Position numbers and translations under genes: made by a program. Positions 8,079 through 15,618 of a DNA stretch of 17,195 bases are shown here, one piece after another (the stretch's first letter is position 1; each line of letters starts with the position of its first letter). The notes under the pieces were generated by a model, which saw only the letters and a list, made by a program, of their open reading frames with translations, was not told where the DNA came from and did no database searches. Origin of the DNA: Rhodospirillales bacterium (GTDB lineage Bacteria > Pseudomonadota > Alphaproteobacteria > Rhodospirillales > JAPHTL01); NCBI GenBank assembly GCA_026193355.1, contig JAPHTL010000081.1, forward strand, positions 1 through 17,195, written 5' to 3'.

Positions 8079-8094
8079 TTGACGTTAACGTAAC
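8079..8094. promoter_or_regulatory. Palindromic ACGTTAACGT operator, candidate MerR/LiuR-type site
   Basis: ACGTTAACGT (8082-8091) is a perfect ten-base palindrome, flanked by TTG on the left and AAC on the right. Known LiuR-type MerR regulators of branched-chain and fatty acid catabolism bind sites of the general form TTTACGT-n-ACGTAAA; this site has the same ACGT half-sites with a TA centre. It sits in the promoter spacer, overlapping the -35 box, of the MerR gene itself. Autoregulation is inferred from position. Confidence 0.6.
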
Positions 8095-8107
8095 TCAACG
8101 GTATAGT
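8079..8107 (+). promoter_or_regulatory. Sigma-70 promoter of the MerR gene
   Basis: The -35 box TTGACG (8079-8084) and -10 box TATAGT (8102-8107) each match the consensus at five of six bases. They are 17 bases apart, the optimal spacing for the housekeeping sigma factor. Transcription would start near 8114, giving a leader of roughly 35 bases before the MerR start codon. A palindrome overlaps the -35 box and spacer. Confidence 0.75.
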
Positions 8108-8149
8108 TTCTTCGCTGACTGGGACCCTCCAATCAACGGAGAGCCGCCG

Positions 8150-8545
8150 ATGGAGAAGCTTTACAGCGTCACAGAACTGGCCGCTGAACTCGACATAACG
8201 CCACGGGCCATTCGGTTTTACGAAACGAAGGGCCTGCTGTCACCGCAACGTGCTGGCACGACACGGGTCTATACCCACCGCGATCGTGCGCGATTGCTGA
8301 TCATCCTGCGCGCCAAGCGCATGGGTTTCTCTTTGGCCGATGTCGCCGAATACCTTTCCCTTTACGACATGGACACGTCCAAGGTGTCGCAGATGAAGAT
8401 GCTTCTTCAGCGGGTGAACAGCCGCATCGCGGACCTGGAATCGCAGCGCCTTGATCTGGACACGACCATCGATGAATTGCGCGAGGTTCAGAACCTGACT
8501 CTTCAGGCACTGAACAATCGAGAAAAAAAGACAGCTCGCGCCTGA
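8150..8545 (+). CDS. MerR-family transcriptional regulator (LiuR-like)
   Basis: This 131-residue DNA-binding protein begins with the MerR helix-turn-helix and wing: YSVTELAAELDITPRAIRFYE (about 5-25), KGLLSPQR, then TRVYTHRDRARLLIILRAKRMGFSLADV. A dimerisation coiled coil follows (about 80-120). There is no C-terminal metal-binding cysteine or drug-binding domain, which argues against metal or multidrug sensing and for a LiuR-like metabolic repressor whose effector would be an acyl-CoA or similar. GGAGAG lies a few bases upstream of the ATG. It sits between fadD and fadA, 54 bases ahead of the thiolase, so it may be the first gene of the beta-oxidation operon and its local regulator. The role and effector are inferred from family and position. 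Confidence 0.87.
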   Translation: MEKLYSVTELAAELDITPRAIRFYETKGLLSPQRAGTTRVYTHRDRARLLIILRAKRMGFSLADVAEYLSLYDMDTSKVSQMKMLLQRVNSRIADLESQRLDLDTTIDELREVQNLTLQALNNREKKTARA

Positions 8546-8599
8546 GCGCCGGAATACTCATATGAACCCCTTACGGTAGAAAACGCTGGAGTAAGAAAG

Positions 8600-9736
8600 A
8601 TGAAAAATGTCGTCATCGCCGGGTACGTCCGGTCACCCTTCCATTTTGCGAAAAAAGGCGATCTCGCCAGGGTCCGCCCCGATGAAATGGCGGCCCAGGT
8701 GGTCAAGGCGCTGGTCGAACGGACAGGCGTCAAGGTTGACGACATCGAGGACCTCATCATGGGCTGCGCCTTCCCCGAAGCCGAACAGGGCTTCAATGTG
8801 GCGCGCCTGGTCGGGCTTCTGGCGGGCCTGCCGATCTCCGTCGCCGGAACAACCGTAAACCGCTTCTGCGGATCGTCCATGCAGTCCATTCATATGGCCG
8901 CAGGAGCCATCCAGATGAATGCGGGCGAAGCCTTCATCTGCGCCGGTGTCGAATCAATGTCCCGTGTCCCGATGACCGGCTTCAACCCGATGCCGCATCC
9001 GGGCCTCTATGAAATGATGCCCGGCGCCTACATGTCGATGGGACAGACGGCAGAAAACGTCGGCCGCGAATACAACATCAGCCGCAAGGAGCAGGAGGAG
9101 TTCGCTCTCCTCAGCCAGCAGAAGGCGGCGAAGGCCCAGAGCGAAGGGCGTCTGAAAGACGAAATCACACCGATCACCAGTGGCAAGAACACCGTCGAAG
9201 CCGACGGCTGCCTGCGGCCCGAAACCACACTGGAAGGGCTGGCCAGCCTGAAGCTGGCATTCGACGAAAAAGGCACGGTGACGGCGGCGACGTCCTCGCC
9301 GCTGACCGACGGCGCGGTGGCCACGCTGGTGTGTTCCGAGGAATACGCCAACAAGAACGGCATCGAACCAATGGCGCGAATCAAGAGCATCGCCGTTTCC
9401 GGTTGCAAGCCCGAGACCATGGGCCTTGGGCCGATCTTCTCGTCGAAGAAGGCGCTGGCCCGCGCAGGAATCACCGCCAAAGACCTCGACGTTGTGGAAA
9501 TCAACGAAGCCTTCGCAACGCAGTCCATCGCCTCGATCCGGGACCTTGAGCTGGATATGGCGAAGGTCAATATCGACGGCGGCGCCATCGCCATCGGCCA
9601 CCCGCTGGGGGCCACAGGCGCGCGCATCACCGGCAAGGCCGCGCAGCTTCTGAAACGTGAAGGCGGCAAGTACGCCCTGTCAACGCAGTGCATCGGCGGC
9701 GGTCAGGGCATCGCCACGGTGCTGGAGGCCATCTGA
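8600..9736 (+). CDS. fadA: Acetyl-CoA acyltransferase (3-ketoacyl-CoA thiolase)
   Basis: This 378-residue thiolase cleaves 3-ketoacyl-CoA with CoA, the last step of each beta-oxidation round. The nucleophilic cysteine is Cys90 in NRFCGSSMQS. The NEAFATQ segment, GHPLGATGAR with His334, and QCIGGGQG with Cys364 complete the catalytic set. The length is near the normal 390. GGAG precedes the ATG by about eight bases. The stop codon is only two bases before the fadB start, indicating translational coupling and a shared operon. A biosynthetic acetyl-CoA acetyltransferase is the alternative, but the partnership with FadB and an acyl-CoA dehydrogenase favours degradation. Confidence 0.93.
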   Translation: MKNVVIAGYVRSPFHFAKKGDLARVRPDEMAAQVVKALVERTGVKVDDIEDLIMGCAFPEAEQGFNVARLVGLLAGLPISVAGTTVNRFCGSSMQSIHMAAGAIQMNAGEAFICAGVESMSRVPMTGFNPMPHPGLYEMMPGAYMSMGQTAENVGREYNISRKEQEEFALLSQQKAAKAQSEGRLKDEITPITSGKNTVEADGCLRPETTLEGLASLKLAFDEKGTVTAATSSPLTDGAVATLVCSEEYANKNGIEPMARIKSIAVSGCKPETMGLGPIFSSKKALARAGITAKDLDVVEINEAFATQSIASIRDLELDMAKVNIDGGAIAIGHPLGATGARITGKAAQLLKREGGKYALSTQCIGGGQGIATVLEAI

Positions 9737-9738
9737 TC

Positions 9739-12069
9739 ATGGACGACATCCGCAAAGTCGCCGTTATCGGCGCCGGTGTCATGGGCGCGGGGATCGCCGC
9801 CCATGTCGCCAACGCAGGCGTTCCCGTCGTGCTGCTGGACATCGTTCCCGAAGGCGCGAAAAACCGGAACGCCATCGCAGAGGGCGCGGTCGCCAAACTG
9901 CTGAAAGCCGACCCCGCCCCCTTCATGCACAAGGGCGCGGCCAAACTGGTCACAACCGGAAACACCGAGGACCACCTCGACCTTCTGGGCGAATGCGACT
10001 GGATCGTCGAAGCGGTGATCGAGAACCTTGAGATCAAGCAGGACCTCTACAAACGGATCGAGGCCAAGCGCAAGAAGGGTTCGATCGTGTCGTCCAACAC
10101 GTCGACCATCCCCCTGCATGATCTGACCAAAGGTCTTCCCGATTCCTTCGCGAAGGACTTCCTCGTCACCCACTTCTTCAATCCGCCACGCTACATGCGC
10201 CTGCTGGAACTGGTTGCCGGCGCAAAGACACGCCCGGACGCAGTGGAAACCATGCGCCGCTTCGGCGACGTGATGCTGGGCAAGGGGGTCGTCGACTGCA
10301 AGGACACCCCGGGTTTCATCGCCAACCGCATCGGCACCTTCTGGATCCAGTGCTCCGTCAGCGAGGCCTTCACCGGCGGTCTGACGGTCGAGGAAGCGGA
10401 CGCGGTCATCGGCAAGCCGATGGGCATTCCCAAGACCGGTGTATTCGGCCTGATGGATCTGGTCGGCATCGACCTGATGCCCCATGTCGCGTCCAGCATG
10501 TTGCGCACCCTGCCCGAAAACGACGGTTATCGCGCCATCTACCGGGAATTCGACCTGATCAAGAAGATGATCACGGACGGCTACACCGGCCGCAAGGGCA
10601 AGGGCGGCTTCTATCGCATCAACCGCGACGGCGGCAAGAAGGTCAAGGAATCGATCAACCTTCAGACCGGTGACTACGCGCCGAGCGAAAAGGCGCGGTT
10701 GGAATGCGTTTCGGCATCCCGCAAGGGTGGCCTGCGCGCCCTGGTCGAACATCCCGACAAGGGCGGACAATACGCGTGGAGTGTCCTCGGCCAGACGCTG
10801 GCCTACACTGCGGCGCTGGTTCCCGAAATCGCCGACGACATCCATGCCGTCGATGAAGGCATGAAACTCGGCTATGCGTGGAAGTACGGCCCGTTCGAAC
10901 TGATCGACAGGCTTGGCCCAAAATGGTTCGCCGAGAAACTGGCGGCCGAAGGCAAACCGGTTCCCGAACTGCTGACCAAGGTCGGCGACGGAACCTTCTA
11001 CCGCGTCCATGAAGGCAAGCCCCAGGTCTTCGGAACCGATGGCGCCTATCACGACATCGTCCGTCCCGAAGGCGTGTTGCTGCTCTCCGACATCAAGCTG
11101 CGCAGCGAACCGGTCGCGAAGAACGGTTCGGCCAGCCTGTGGGACATCGGCGACGGCGTACTGTGCCTGGAATTCCACACCAAGATGAACAGCATCGACG
11201 CGGGCATCATGACCATGATCGGCACCGCCCTGAAAACCGTCCCCAAGGGCGGTTACAAGGCGCTGGTTGTGCACAATGAGGGCAGCAACTTCTCGGTCGG
11301 CGCGAATGTCGGCCTTGCCTTGTTCGTTGCCAACATCGCCGCCTGGCCCGAAGTCGAGAACATGATCGGCCAGGGGCAGCAGACGTACAAGGCGCTGAAA
11401 TACGCGCCCTTCCCCGTGGTCGGCGCGCCTTCGGGCATGGCGCTCGGCGGCGGTTGCGAAATCCTGCTGCATTGCGATTCCATCCAGGCCCATGCCGAAA
11501 CCTATACCGGCCTCGTCGAGGTCGGCGTCGGGGTGATCCCCGGCTGGGGCGGCTGCAAGGAAATGCTGCTTCGCTGGACAAAAAACCCGAAGGGTCCGCA
11601 AGGCCCGATGGCGGGTGTCGGCAAGGTCTTCGAAATGGTCAGCACGGCCTATGTCGCCAAATCGGCGGCGGAAGCGAAGGCCGCACTGATCATACGTCCG
11701 GACGATGGCATCACGATGAACCGTGATCGCCTGCTGGCGGACGCCAAGGCCAGGGCCCTGGCGCTGGCCGAAGGCTACCAGCCCCCCGAGGAGCCGGAGA
11801 TCGTTCTCCCCGGACCGACGGGTGAAACGGCCATGGGAATGGCGGTCGACGATTTCCGCCGTTCGGGAATGGCCACACCGCATGACGTCACCGTATCCAA
11901 GGCGCTGGCCCGTGTTCTGGCTGGCGGCGATACGGACATCACCGACGTGATGACCGAGGACGATGTCCTGACACTGGAACGCGAAGCCTTCATGTCGCTG
12001 CTGCGGACGCAGGAAACCCTTGCGCGCATCGAGCACATGCTGGCGACCGGCAAACCTTTGAGGAACTGA
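9739..12069 (+). CDS. fadB: 3-hydroxyacyl-CoA dehydrogenase / enoyl-CoA hydratase fusion (FadN-like order)
   Basis: This 776-residue bifunctional beta-oxidation enzyme begins with an NAD-binding dehydrogenase domain (VIGAGVMGAGIA, 9-20), catalytic His145 in THFFNPP and Glu157 in LLELVAG. A C-terminal dehydrogenase domain follows (about 190-290, with PGFIANRI) and a second copy-like part (about 345-405). The enoyl-CoA hydratase domain comes last (about 455-680), retaining both acidic catalytic positions: Glu574 in GGGCEILLHCD and Glu594 in GLVEVGVGVIPGWGG. This order, dehydrogenase first and hydratase last, is that of Bacillus FadN and is the reverse of E. coli FadB. The start at 9739 has GGAGG eleven bases upstream and begins at the nucleotide-binding fold; an open frame back to 9688 overlaps fadA and is ignored. 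Three bases separate it from the acyl-CoA dehydrogenase. Confidence 0.93.
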   Translation: MDDIRKVAVIGAGVMGAGIAAHVANAGVPVVLLDIVPEGAKNRNAIAEGAVAKLLKADPAPFMHKGAAKLVTTGNTEDHLDLLGECDWIVEAVIENLEIKQDLYKRIEAKRKKGSIVSSNTSTIPLHDLTKGLPDSFAKDFLVTHFFNPPRYMRLLELVAGAKTRPDAVETMRRFGDVMLGKGVVDCKDTPGFIANRIGTFWIQCSVSEAFTGGLTVEEADAVIGKPMGIPKTGVFGLMDLVGIDLMPHVASSMLRTLPENDGYRAIYREFDLIKKMITDGYTGRKGKGGFYRINRDGGKKVKESINLQTGDYAPSEKARLECVSASRKGGLRALVEHPDKGGQYAWSVLGQTLAYTAALVPEIADDIHAVDEGMKLGYAWKYGPFELIDRLGPKWFAEKLAAEGKPVPELLTKVGDGTFYRVHEGKPQVFGTDGAYHDIVRPEGVLLLSDIKLRSEPVAKNGSASLWDIGDGVLCLEFHTKMNSIDAGIMTMIGTALKTVPKGGYKALVVHNEGSNFSVGANVGLALFVANIAAWPEVENMIGQGQQTYKALKYAPFPVVGAPSGMALGGGCEILLHCDSIQAHAETYTGLVEVGVGVIPGWGGCKEMLLRWTKNPKGPQGPMAGVGKVFEMVSTAYVAKSAAEAKAALIIRPDDGITMNRDRLLADAKARALALAEGYQPPEEPEIVLPGPTGETAMGMAVDDFRRSGMATPHDVTVSKALARVLAGGDTDITDVMTEDDVLTLEREAFMSLLRTQETLARIEHMLATGKPLRN

Positions 12070-12072
12070 GCC

Positions 12073-13857
12073 ATGGCGAGCTACAAGGCACCTTTGCGCG
12101 ACATGCGCTTCGTCTACAACGAACTGTTCGATTATTCGGAGATCTCGTCCCTTCCCGGCTACGAGGATGCGACCCCAGATCTGGTGGACGCCATCATCGA
12201 AGAGGCGGCAAAGGTCTGCGAAAACGAACTGTTCCCCATCAACCGTTCGGGCGACGAGGAAGGCTGCACCTTTGAAAACGGCGTCGTTCGCACGCCGAAG
12301 GGCTTCAAGGAAGCCTACAGGGCCTATGTCGAGGGCGGCTGGGGCGGCCTGACCAGTGACCCCAAGTACGGCGGGCAGGGCATGCCCAGTTCCATCCACG
12401 TCATGGTCGAGGAAATGATGTGTTCGGCGAACCTGTCGTTCGGCATCTATCCGGGCCTGACCTATGGCGCCTATCAGTCGCTCCATGCCCATGGCACGGA
12501 CGAACTGAAAGACCTCTATCTTCCGAAGATGGTCAGCGGCGAATGGTCCGGCACCATGTGTCTGACCGAACCGCACTGCGGCACCGACCTGGGCCTGCTG
12601 CGGTCCAAGGCCGTTCCCAACGACGACGGTTCATGGAAGATCTCCGGCACCAAGATATTCATCTCGTCGGGTGAGCACGACCTGACGGACAACATCATCC
12701 ATCTGGTGCTGGCCCGCGCCGAAGGTTCGCCCAAGGGCGTCAAGGGTATCAGCCTGTTCGTCGTGCCGAAATTCATCCCCAAGGATGACGGTACGCCCGG
12801 CCCGCGCAACGGGGTTTCCTGCGGGTCCATCGAACACAAGATGGGCATCAAGGCCTCTGCCACCTGCGTCATGAACTTCGAAGACGCACAGGGCTGGCTG
12901 GTCGGCGAAATGAACAAGGGCATGTCCCACATGTTCACCATGATGAACAACGAACGCCTGGCGGTCGGTGTGCAGGGTCTGGGCCTTGCCGAGTCTTCCT
13001 ATCAGGCGGCGGTGGAATACGCCCGCGAACGCCTGCAAGGCCGCTCCCTGACCGGGGCCAAGAACCCCGACGCAGGCGCAGACCCCATTCTTGTTCATCC
13101 GGACATCCGCCGCACGTTGCTCAACATCCGCGCCTTCACCGAAGGCGCGCGCGCAACGGCCATGTGGGTGGCGCGCGGGCTTGATCTGCGCAAGAAACAC
13201 CCCGACGAGGGCCTGCGCACCGAAGCCGACGACTTCATCCAGTTGATGACGCCGATGGTCAAGGCGCTGTTCACCGACTTCGGGTTCGACGCGACGAACG
13301 CCGGCATGCAGGTGTTCGGTGGGTCCGGCTATATCCGTGAAACCGGCGTCGAACAGTATGTTCGCGACGCGCGCATCGCCCAGATCTATGAGGGCACCAA
13401 CGGCATTCAGGCGCTCGACATGGTCGGCCGCAAGATGCCCGCGCACTTCGGACGTTACCTGCGCCGCTTCTTCCATCCCGTGCAGGCGTTCATCGAGGAA
13501 CATGCCGAAGACGAATCGATGGCGGATTTCGTCATGCCGCTGGCCAAGGCCTTCGGGCGACTGCAACGCGCCACCGGATACCTGGCCGAAAAGGGGATGA
13601 AAAACCCCGATGAGGCGGGCGCGGCGGCCAGCGAGTACCTGCGTCTGTTCGGTCTTGTCGCCATGGCCTACATCTGGGCGCGCGCCGCCAAGGTGGCGAT
13701 GGCGAAGACCGATGGCGAGGAGGCGGGCTTTTATCAGGCCAAGCTCGGCACCGCACGGCATTACATGGAGCGCATCCTGCCGCAGTCCAGCGGGCTGTTC
13801 TCATCCATCATGGCGGGGTCAAAAACCATGATGAGCTTTGCCGACGACGCATTCTAA
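12073..13857 (+). CDS. Acyl-CoA dehydrogenase, long (DmdC/PA0508-like) type
   Basis: This 594-residue FAD enzyme introduces the trans-2 double bond into acyl-CoA, the first oxidation of the cycle. It has an N-terminal extension typical of the roughly 600-residue subfamily, the FAD/substrate segment CLTEPHCGTDLG, a KISGTKIFIS strand, the ADH signature NAGMQVFGGSGYIRETGVEQYVRDARIAQIYEGTNGIQ with catalytic Glu440, and an extra C-terminal helical domain (after about 465). Relatives are often annotated as 3-methylmercaptopropionyl-CoA dehydrogenase (DmdC), but the name is over-applied. Here the fadAB context supports general fatty-acid oxidation. TGAGGA lies about nine bases before the start. It would pass electrons to ETF, which is not encoded in this window. 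Confidence 0.92.
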   Translation: MASYKAPLRDMRFVYNELFDYSEISSLPGYEDATPDLVDAIIEEAAKVCENELFPINRSGDEEGCTFENGVVRTPKGFKEAYRAYVEGGWGGLTSDPKYGGQGMPSSIHVMVEEMMCSANLSFGIYPGLTYGAYQSLHAHGTDELKDLYLPKMVSGEWSGTMCLTEPHCGTDLGLLRSKAVPNDDGSWKISGTKIFISSGEHDLTDNIIHLVLARAEGSPKGVKGISLFVVPKFIPKDDGTPGPRNGVSCGSIEHKMGIKASATCVMNFEDAQGWLVGEMNKGMSHMFTMMNNERLAVGVQGLGLAESSYQAAVEYARERLQGRSLTGAKNPDAGADPILVHPDIRRTLLNIRAFTEGARATAMWVARGLDLRKKHPDEGLRTEADDFIQLMTPMVKALFTDFGFDATNAGMQVFGGSGYIRETGVEQYVRDARIAQIYEGTNGIQALDMVGRKMPAHFGRYLRRFFHPVQAFIEEHAEDESMADFVMPLAKAFGRLQRATGYLAEKGMKNPDEAGAAASEYLRLFGLVAMAYIWARAAKVAMAKTDGEEAGFYQAKLGTARHYMERILPQSSGLFSSIMAGSKTMMSFADDAF

Positions 13858-13867
13858 GAAGGCGTCG

Positions 13868-14398
13868 ATGCATCCGATACTGAGAACACTGAAGGTTGTC
13901 CTGGGCGGCTGGCGCAAGCCGCCCGGGGGCCTTTTCACTGAATCGGTAGTCCATTTCCGGGTCTGGCCCAACGACCTGGACGTCAACATGCACATGAACA
14001 ACGGCCGGTATCTGACATTGATGGATCTCGGCCGTCTTGACCTCATCATCCGAAGCGGTTTCCTGAAGGTGCTGATGGAGCGAAAGTGGGCCCCGGTCGC
14101 GGGATCGGCCGCAATTCGGTTCAAACGCCCCCTGCACCCTTTCGAACGCTACACCATGCGTTCACGCCTGATCGGCTGGGACGACAAGTGGACGTACATC
14201 GAACACCGGATGGAAGTCGGCGACCGGCTCGCCGCGATTGCAATCATCAAGGCCCTGTTCCGTGAAAAGGGACGGTCGATCCCATCGGATGAACTTGCCA
14301 GTGCGATGGGCCATGACGGCCCGCCCCCGGAACTGCCCGCCTACGTCAAGGACTGGCAGGGTATGGAAAAGGACTTCGAGGCCGCTTCCGCTTCTTGA
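13868..14398 (+). CDS. Hotdog-fold acyl-CoA thioesterase (4HBT family)
   Basis: This 176-residue cytosolic protein carries the 4-hydroxybenzoyl-CoA thioesterase signature WPNDLDVNMHMNNGRYLTLMD (33-53). Asp38 is at the position of the catalytic acid and MHMNN forms the loop before the central helix. It is in the same broad group as bacterial relatives of animal THEM6, whose substrates are uncertain. It hydrolyses acyl-CoA to free acid and CoA by family inference. The ATG at 13868 is chosen because AGAAGG lies five bases upstream; an in-frame ATG at 13838 would overlap the end of the dehydrogenase gene. With ten bases between the genes it is probably the last member of the beta-oxidation operon, perhaps protecting the CoA pool when cycle intermediates build up. 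Confidence 0.85.
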   Translation: MHPILRTLKVVLGGWRKPPGGLFTESVVHFRVWPNDLDVNMHMNNGRYLTLMDLGRLDLIIRSGFLKVLMERKWAPVAGSAAIRFKRPLHPFERYTMRSRLIGWDDKWTYIEHRMEVGDRLAAIAIIKALFREKGRSIPSDELASAMGHDGPPPELPAYVKDWQGMEKDFEAASAS

Positions 14399-14423
14399 CT
14401 ACGGTCATCGCAACCCCGATACC
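14395..14423 (+). promoter_or_regulatory. Candidate promoter for the exported protein gene
   Basis: TTGACT (14395-14400, five of six to the -35 consensus) overlaps the thioesterase stop codon. It is 17 bases ahead of GATACC (14418-14423), a weak -10 match of three of six. The -35 is good but the -10 poor, so this is a low-confidence call; the downstream gene could instead be read through from the operon. Confidence 0.3.
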
Positions 14424-14471
14424 AATGGGGTAGCCTGCATTCTGCATTTCATGATTTCCCGGAGAAACGTG

Positions 14472-14981
14472 GTGACAGCCATGCGCGGATTGTTCTGTCT
14501 CGTTCTTGCCCTCGCACTGTTTGCGGGGCCGTCCAGCCACGCCGTTGCAGAGGTCGCCGGATCAAGCGCCGATTTGCTGCAGATCGTCGAGACCGAAAAG
14601 GGCGCGCCGCTGTCGCATTACGAACGCGGCATCCTTATCGAACGAACGAAAAAACTCCGCCTGGAGATACAGATGCACCGCCGCGAATTCGTTCACAGGG
14701 TTGCGGAAGGTTTTACGGTCTCACCCGCCATGGTCTTCGACGCGCTGGAAGAGGTTGCGGAAAAGCCCGACTTCCCCATTCGCAAAAGCAGCCTTTTCAC
14801 ACATATGGAAAAAGACCTGAGTCGTCGATTGAACGAATCCGAGAAGGCGCAAATCAACGAATTTGATAATCTGCGCCGCGCCAATGAGGTGGGCAGCCGT
14901 CACAGTTACGCCCTGGAACTGGCGCCGGTGACCGGTGTACGCATCGACATCCTGAACCGTATCGCAACGCTGATCCGCTGA
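14472..14981 (+). CDS. Exported protein of unknown function
   Basis: I do not recognise this family. From a GTG at 14472 it encodes 169 residues with a clear signal peptide: basic start MTAMR, hydrophobic LFCLVLALALFAGP, then a likely cut near SHA or AVA (about 24-26). The mature part is mostly helical and charged, with segments ERTKKLRLEIQMHRREFVHRVAEGF and THMEKDLSRRLNESEKAQINEF, no cysteines and no membrane helix, so a soluble periplasmic or secreted protein is likely. Start choice: GTG 14472 has GGAGA at a six-base spacing, whereas ATG 14451 has no ribosome binding site and ATG 14481 is too far from GGAGA; all three keep the signal peptide. It sits 73 bases after the thioesterase gene on the same strand. 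No functional link is evident. Confidence 0.7.
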   Translation: MTAMRGLFCLVLALALFAGPSSHAVAEVAGSSADLLQIVETEKGAPLSHYERGILIERTKKLRLEIQMHRREFVHRVAEGFTVSPAMVFDALEEVAEKPDFPIRKSSLFTHMEKDLSRRLNESEKAQINEFDNLRRANEVGSRHSYALELAPVTGVRIDILNRIATLIR

Positions 14982-15012
14982 AGATACGCCTTGCAAAGGT
15001 TCGCGGCTCGAT

Positions 15013-15041
15013 TTGCGGAATCCCGGCAAGAGTCGCATAAT
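15013..15041 (+). promoter_or_regulatory. Candidate promoter for the pentapeptide-repeat gene
   Basis: TTGCGG (15013-15018) and CATAAT (15036-15041, five of six to the -10 consensus) are separated by exactly 17 bases in the 106-base gap before the gene. The -35 box keeps only TTG, so strength is uncertain. The inferred start point is near 15048, about 40 bases before the GTG start codon. Confidence 0.4.
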
Positions 15042-15087
15042 GCCGTGATCAGCCAGCCTCCCGTGGCGACATGCGGGGACGCGGATC

Positions 15088-15615
15088 GTGATTACAGGGC
15101 TCAGCGCATATCAAGCCGTTGCCGGCGCATCCTACCTTCGGGTGACCGAAGCGCGGCCGTCTTCGCCCGATGGCATGACGGTCAGCGACGGTTCGGTCGG
15201 TTCGCCCGGACGGGTAATTCAGGATGTCGTAACGCTAAGCCCTGCGGCGCAGGCCTATCTTGACTATCTTGCGGCAGGCGGTGGCGGGGCCAGCACGGTA
15301 AGCCAGTTCAGTTCGCTGAGCGGCCATGCCAACCTGATCGGGGCGAACCTTTCATACAAGAATTTCAGGGGCGATGACCTGTCCGGTGCGTTTCTTTTCG
15401 GCGCAAACCTGACAGGAGCCGTGTTCGATTACGCCAACCTGCAAAATGCATGGATGGCGGGGACAGACCTGAGCGGAGCGTCTTTCAACGGCGCTGACCT
15501 GCGCGGCGCAAATCTGGACAAGGCGACGGGATTGACCAGCGAACAACTGGCCGGCGCGATTGTCAACGGCAACACGCTGTTGCCCATCGCGGCAACCACC
15601 GTGTATTCGAGATAG
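15088..15615 (+). CDS. Pentapeptide-repeat protein
   Basis: This 175-residue protein starts at GTG 15088 (GGGGA eight bases upstream). About 14 tandem pentapeptides of the A(D/N)LxG kind fill residues 80-148, for example ANLIG ANLSY, GANLTG AVFDY ANLQN and GADLRG ANLDK. Such repeats fold as a right-handed four-sided beta helix. The first 80 residues are different: no signal peptide, and a region rich in Ser, Gly and Ala containing DVVTLSPAAQAYLDYLA followed by a Gly-rich linker. The repeat block is too short to equal the DNA-mimic Qnr/MfpA proteins, and nothing indicates gyrase binding. The function is unknown. It ends three bases before the end of the oppositely oriented oxidoreductase gene. 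Confidence 0.85.
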   Translation: MITGLSAYQAVAGASYLRVTEARPSSPDGMTVSDGSVGSPGRVIQDVVTLSPAAQAYLDYLAAGGGGASTVSQFSSLSGHANLIGANLSYKNFRGDDLSGAFLFGANLTGAVFDYANLQNAWMAGTDLSGASFNGADLRGANLDKATGLTSEQLAGAIVNGNTLLPIAATTVYSR

Positions 15616-15618
15616 CGT

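Noticed and set aside
8546..8599. A second regulator site ahead of fadA (TTACGGTAGAAAACG near 8571)
   Set aside because: The resemblance to the ACGT-type palindrome is weak and the halves are not inverted repeats.
9703..12576. A 957-codon open frame on the - strand opposite fadB
   Set aside because: It is antisense to a well-supported fused enzyme and its composition is that of a complementary-frame shadow. No start signal or domain is seen, despite its length.
14411..14431. ACCCC/GGGGT hairpin as terminator of the beta-oxidation operon
   Set aside because: Only five base pairs with a nine-base loop and no T-run follow, so it is not a credible intrinsic terminator.
15088..15615. Qnr/MfpA-like quinolone-resistance protein
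   Set aside because: The repeat block is much shorter than in those proteins and there is no second repeat domain or matching loop, so resistance cannot be claimed.
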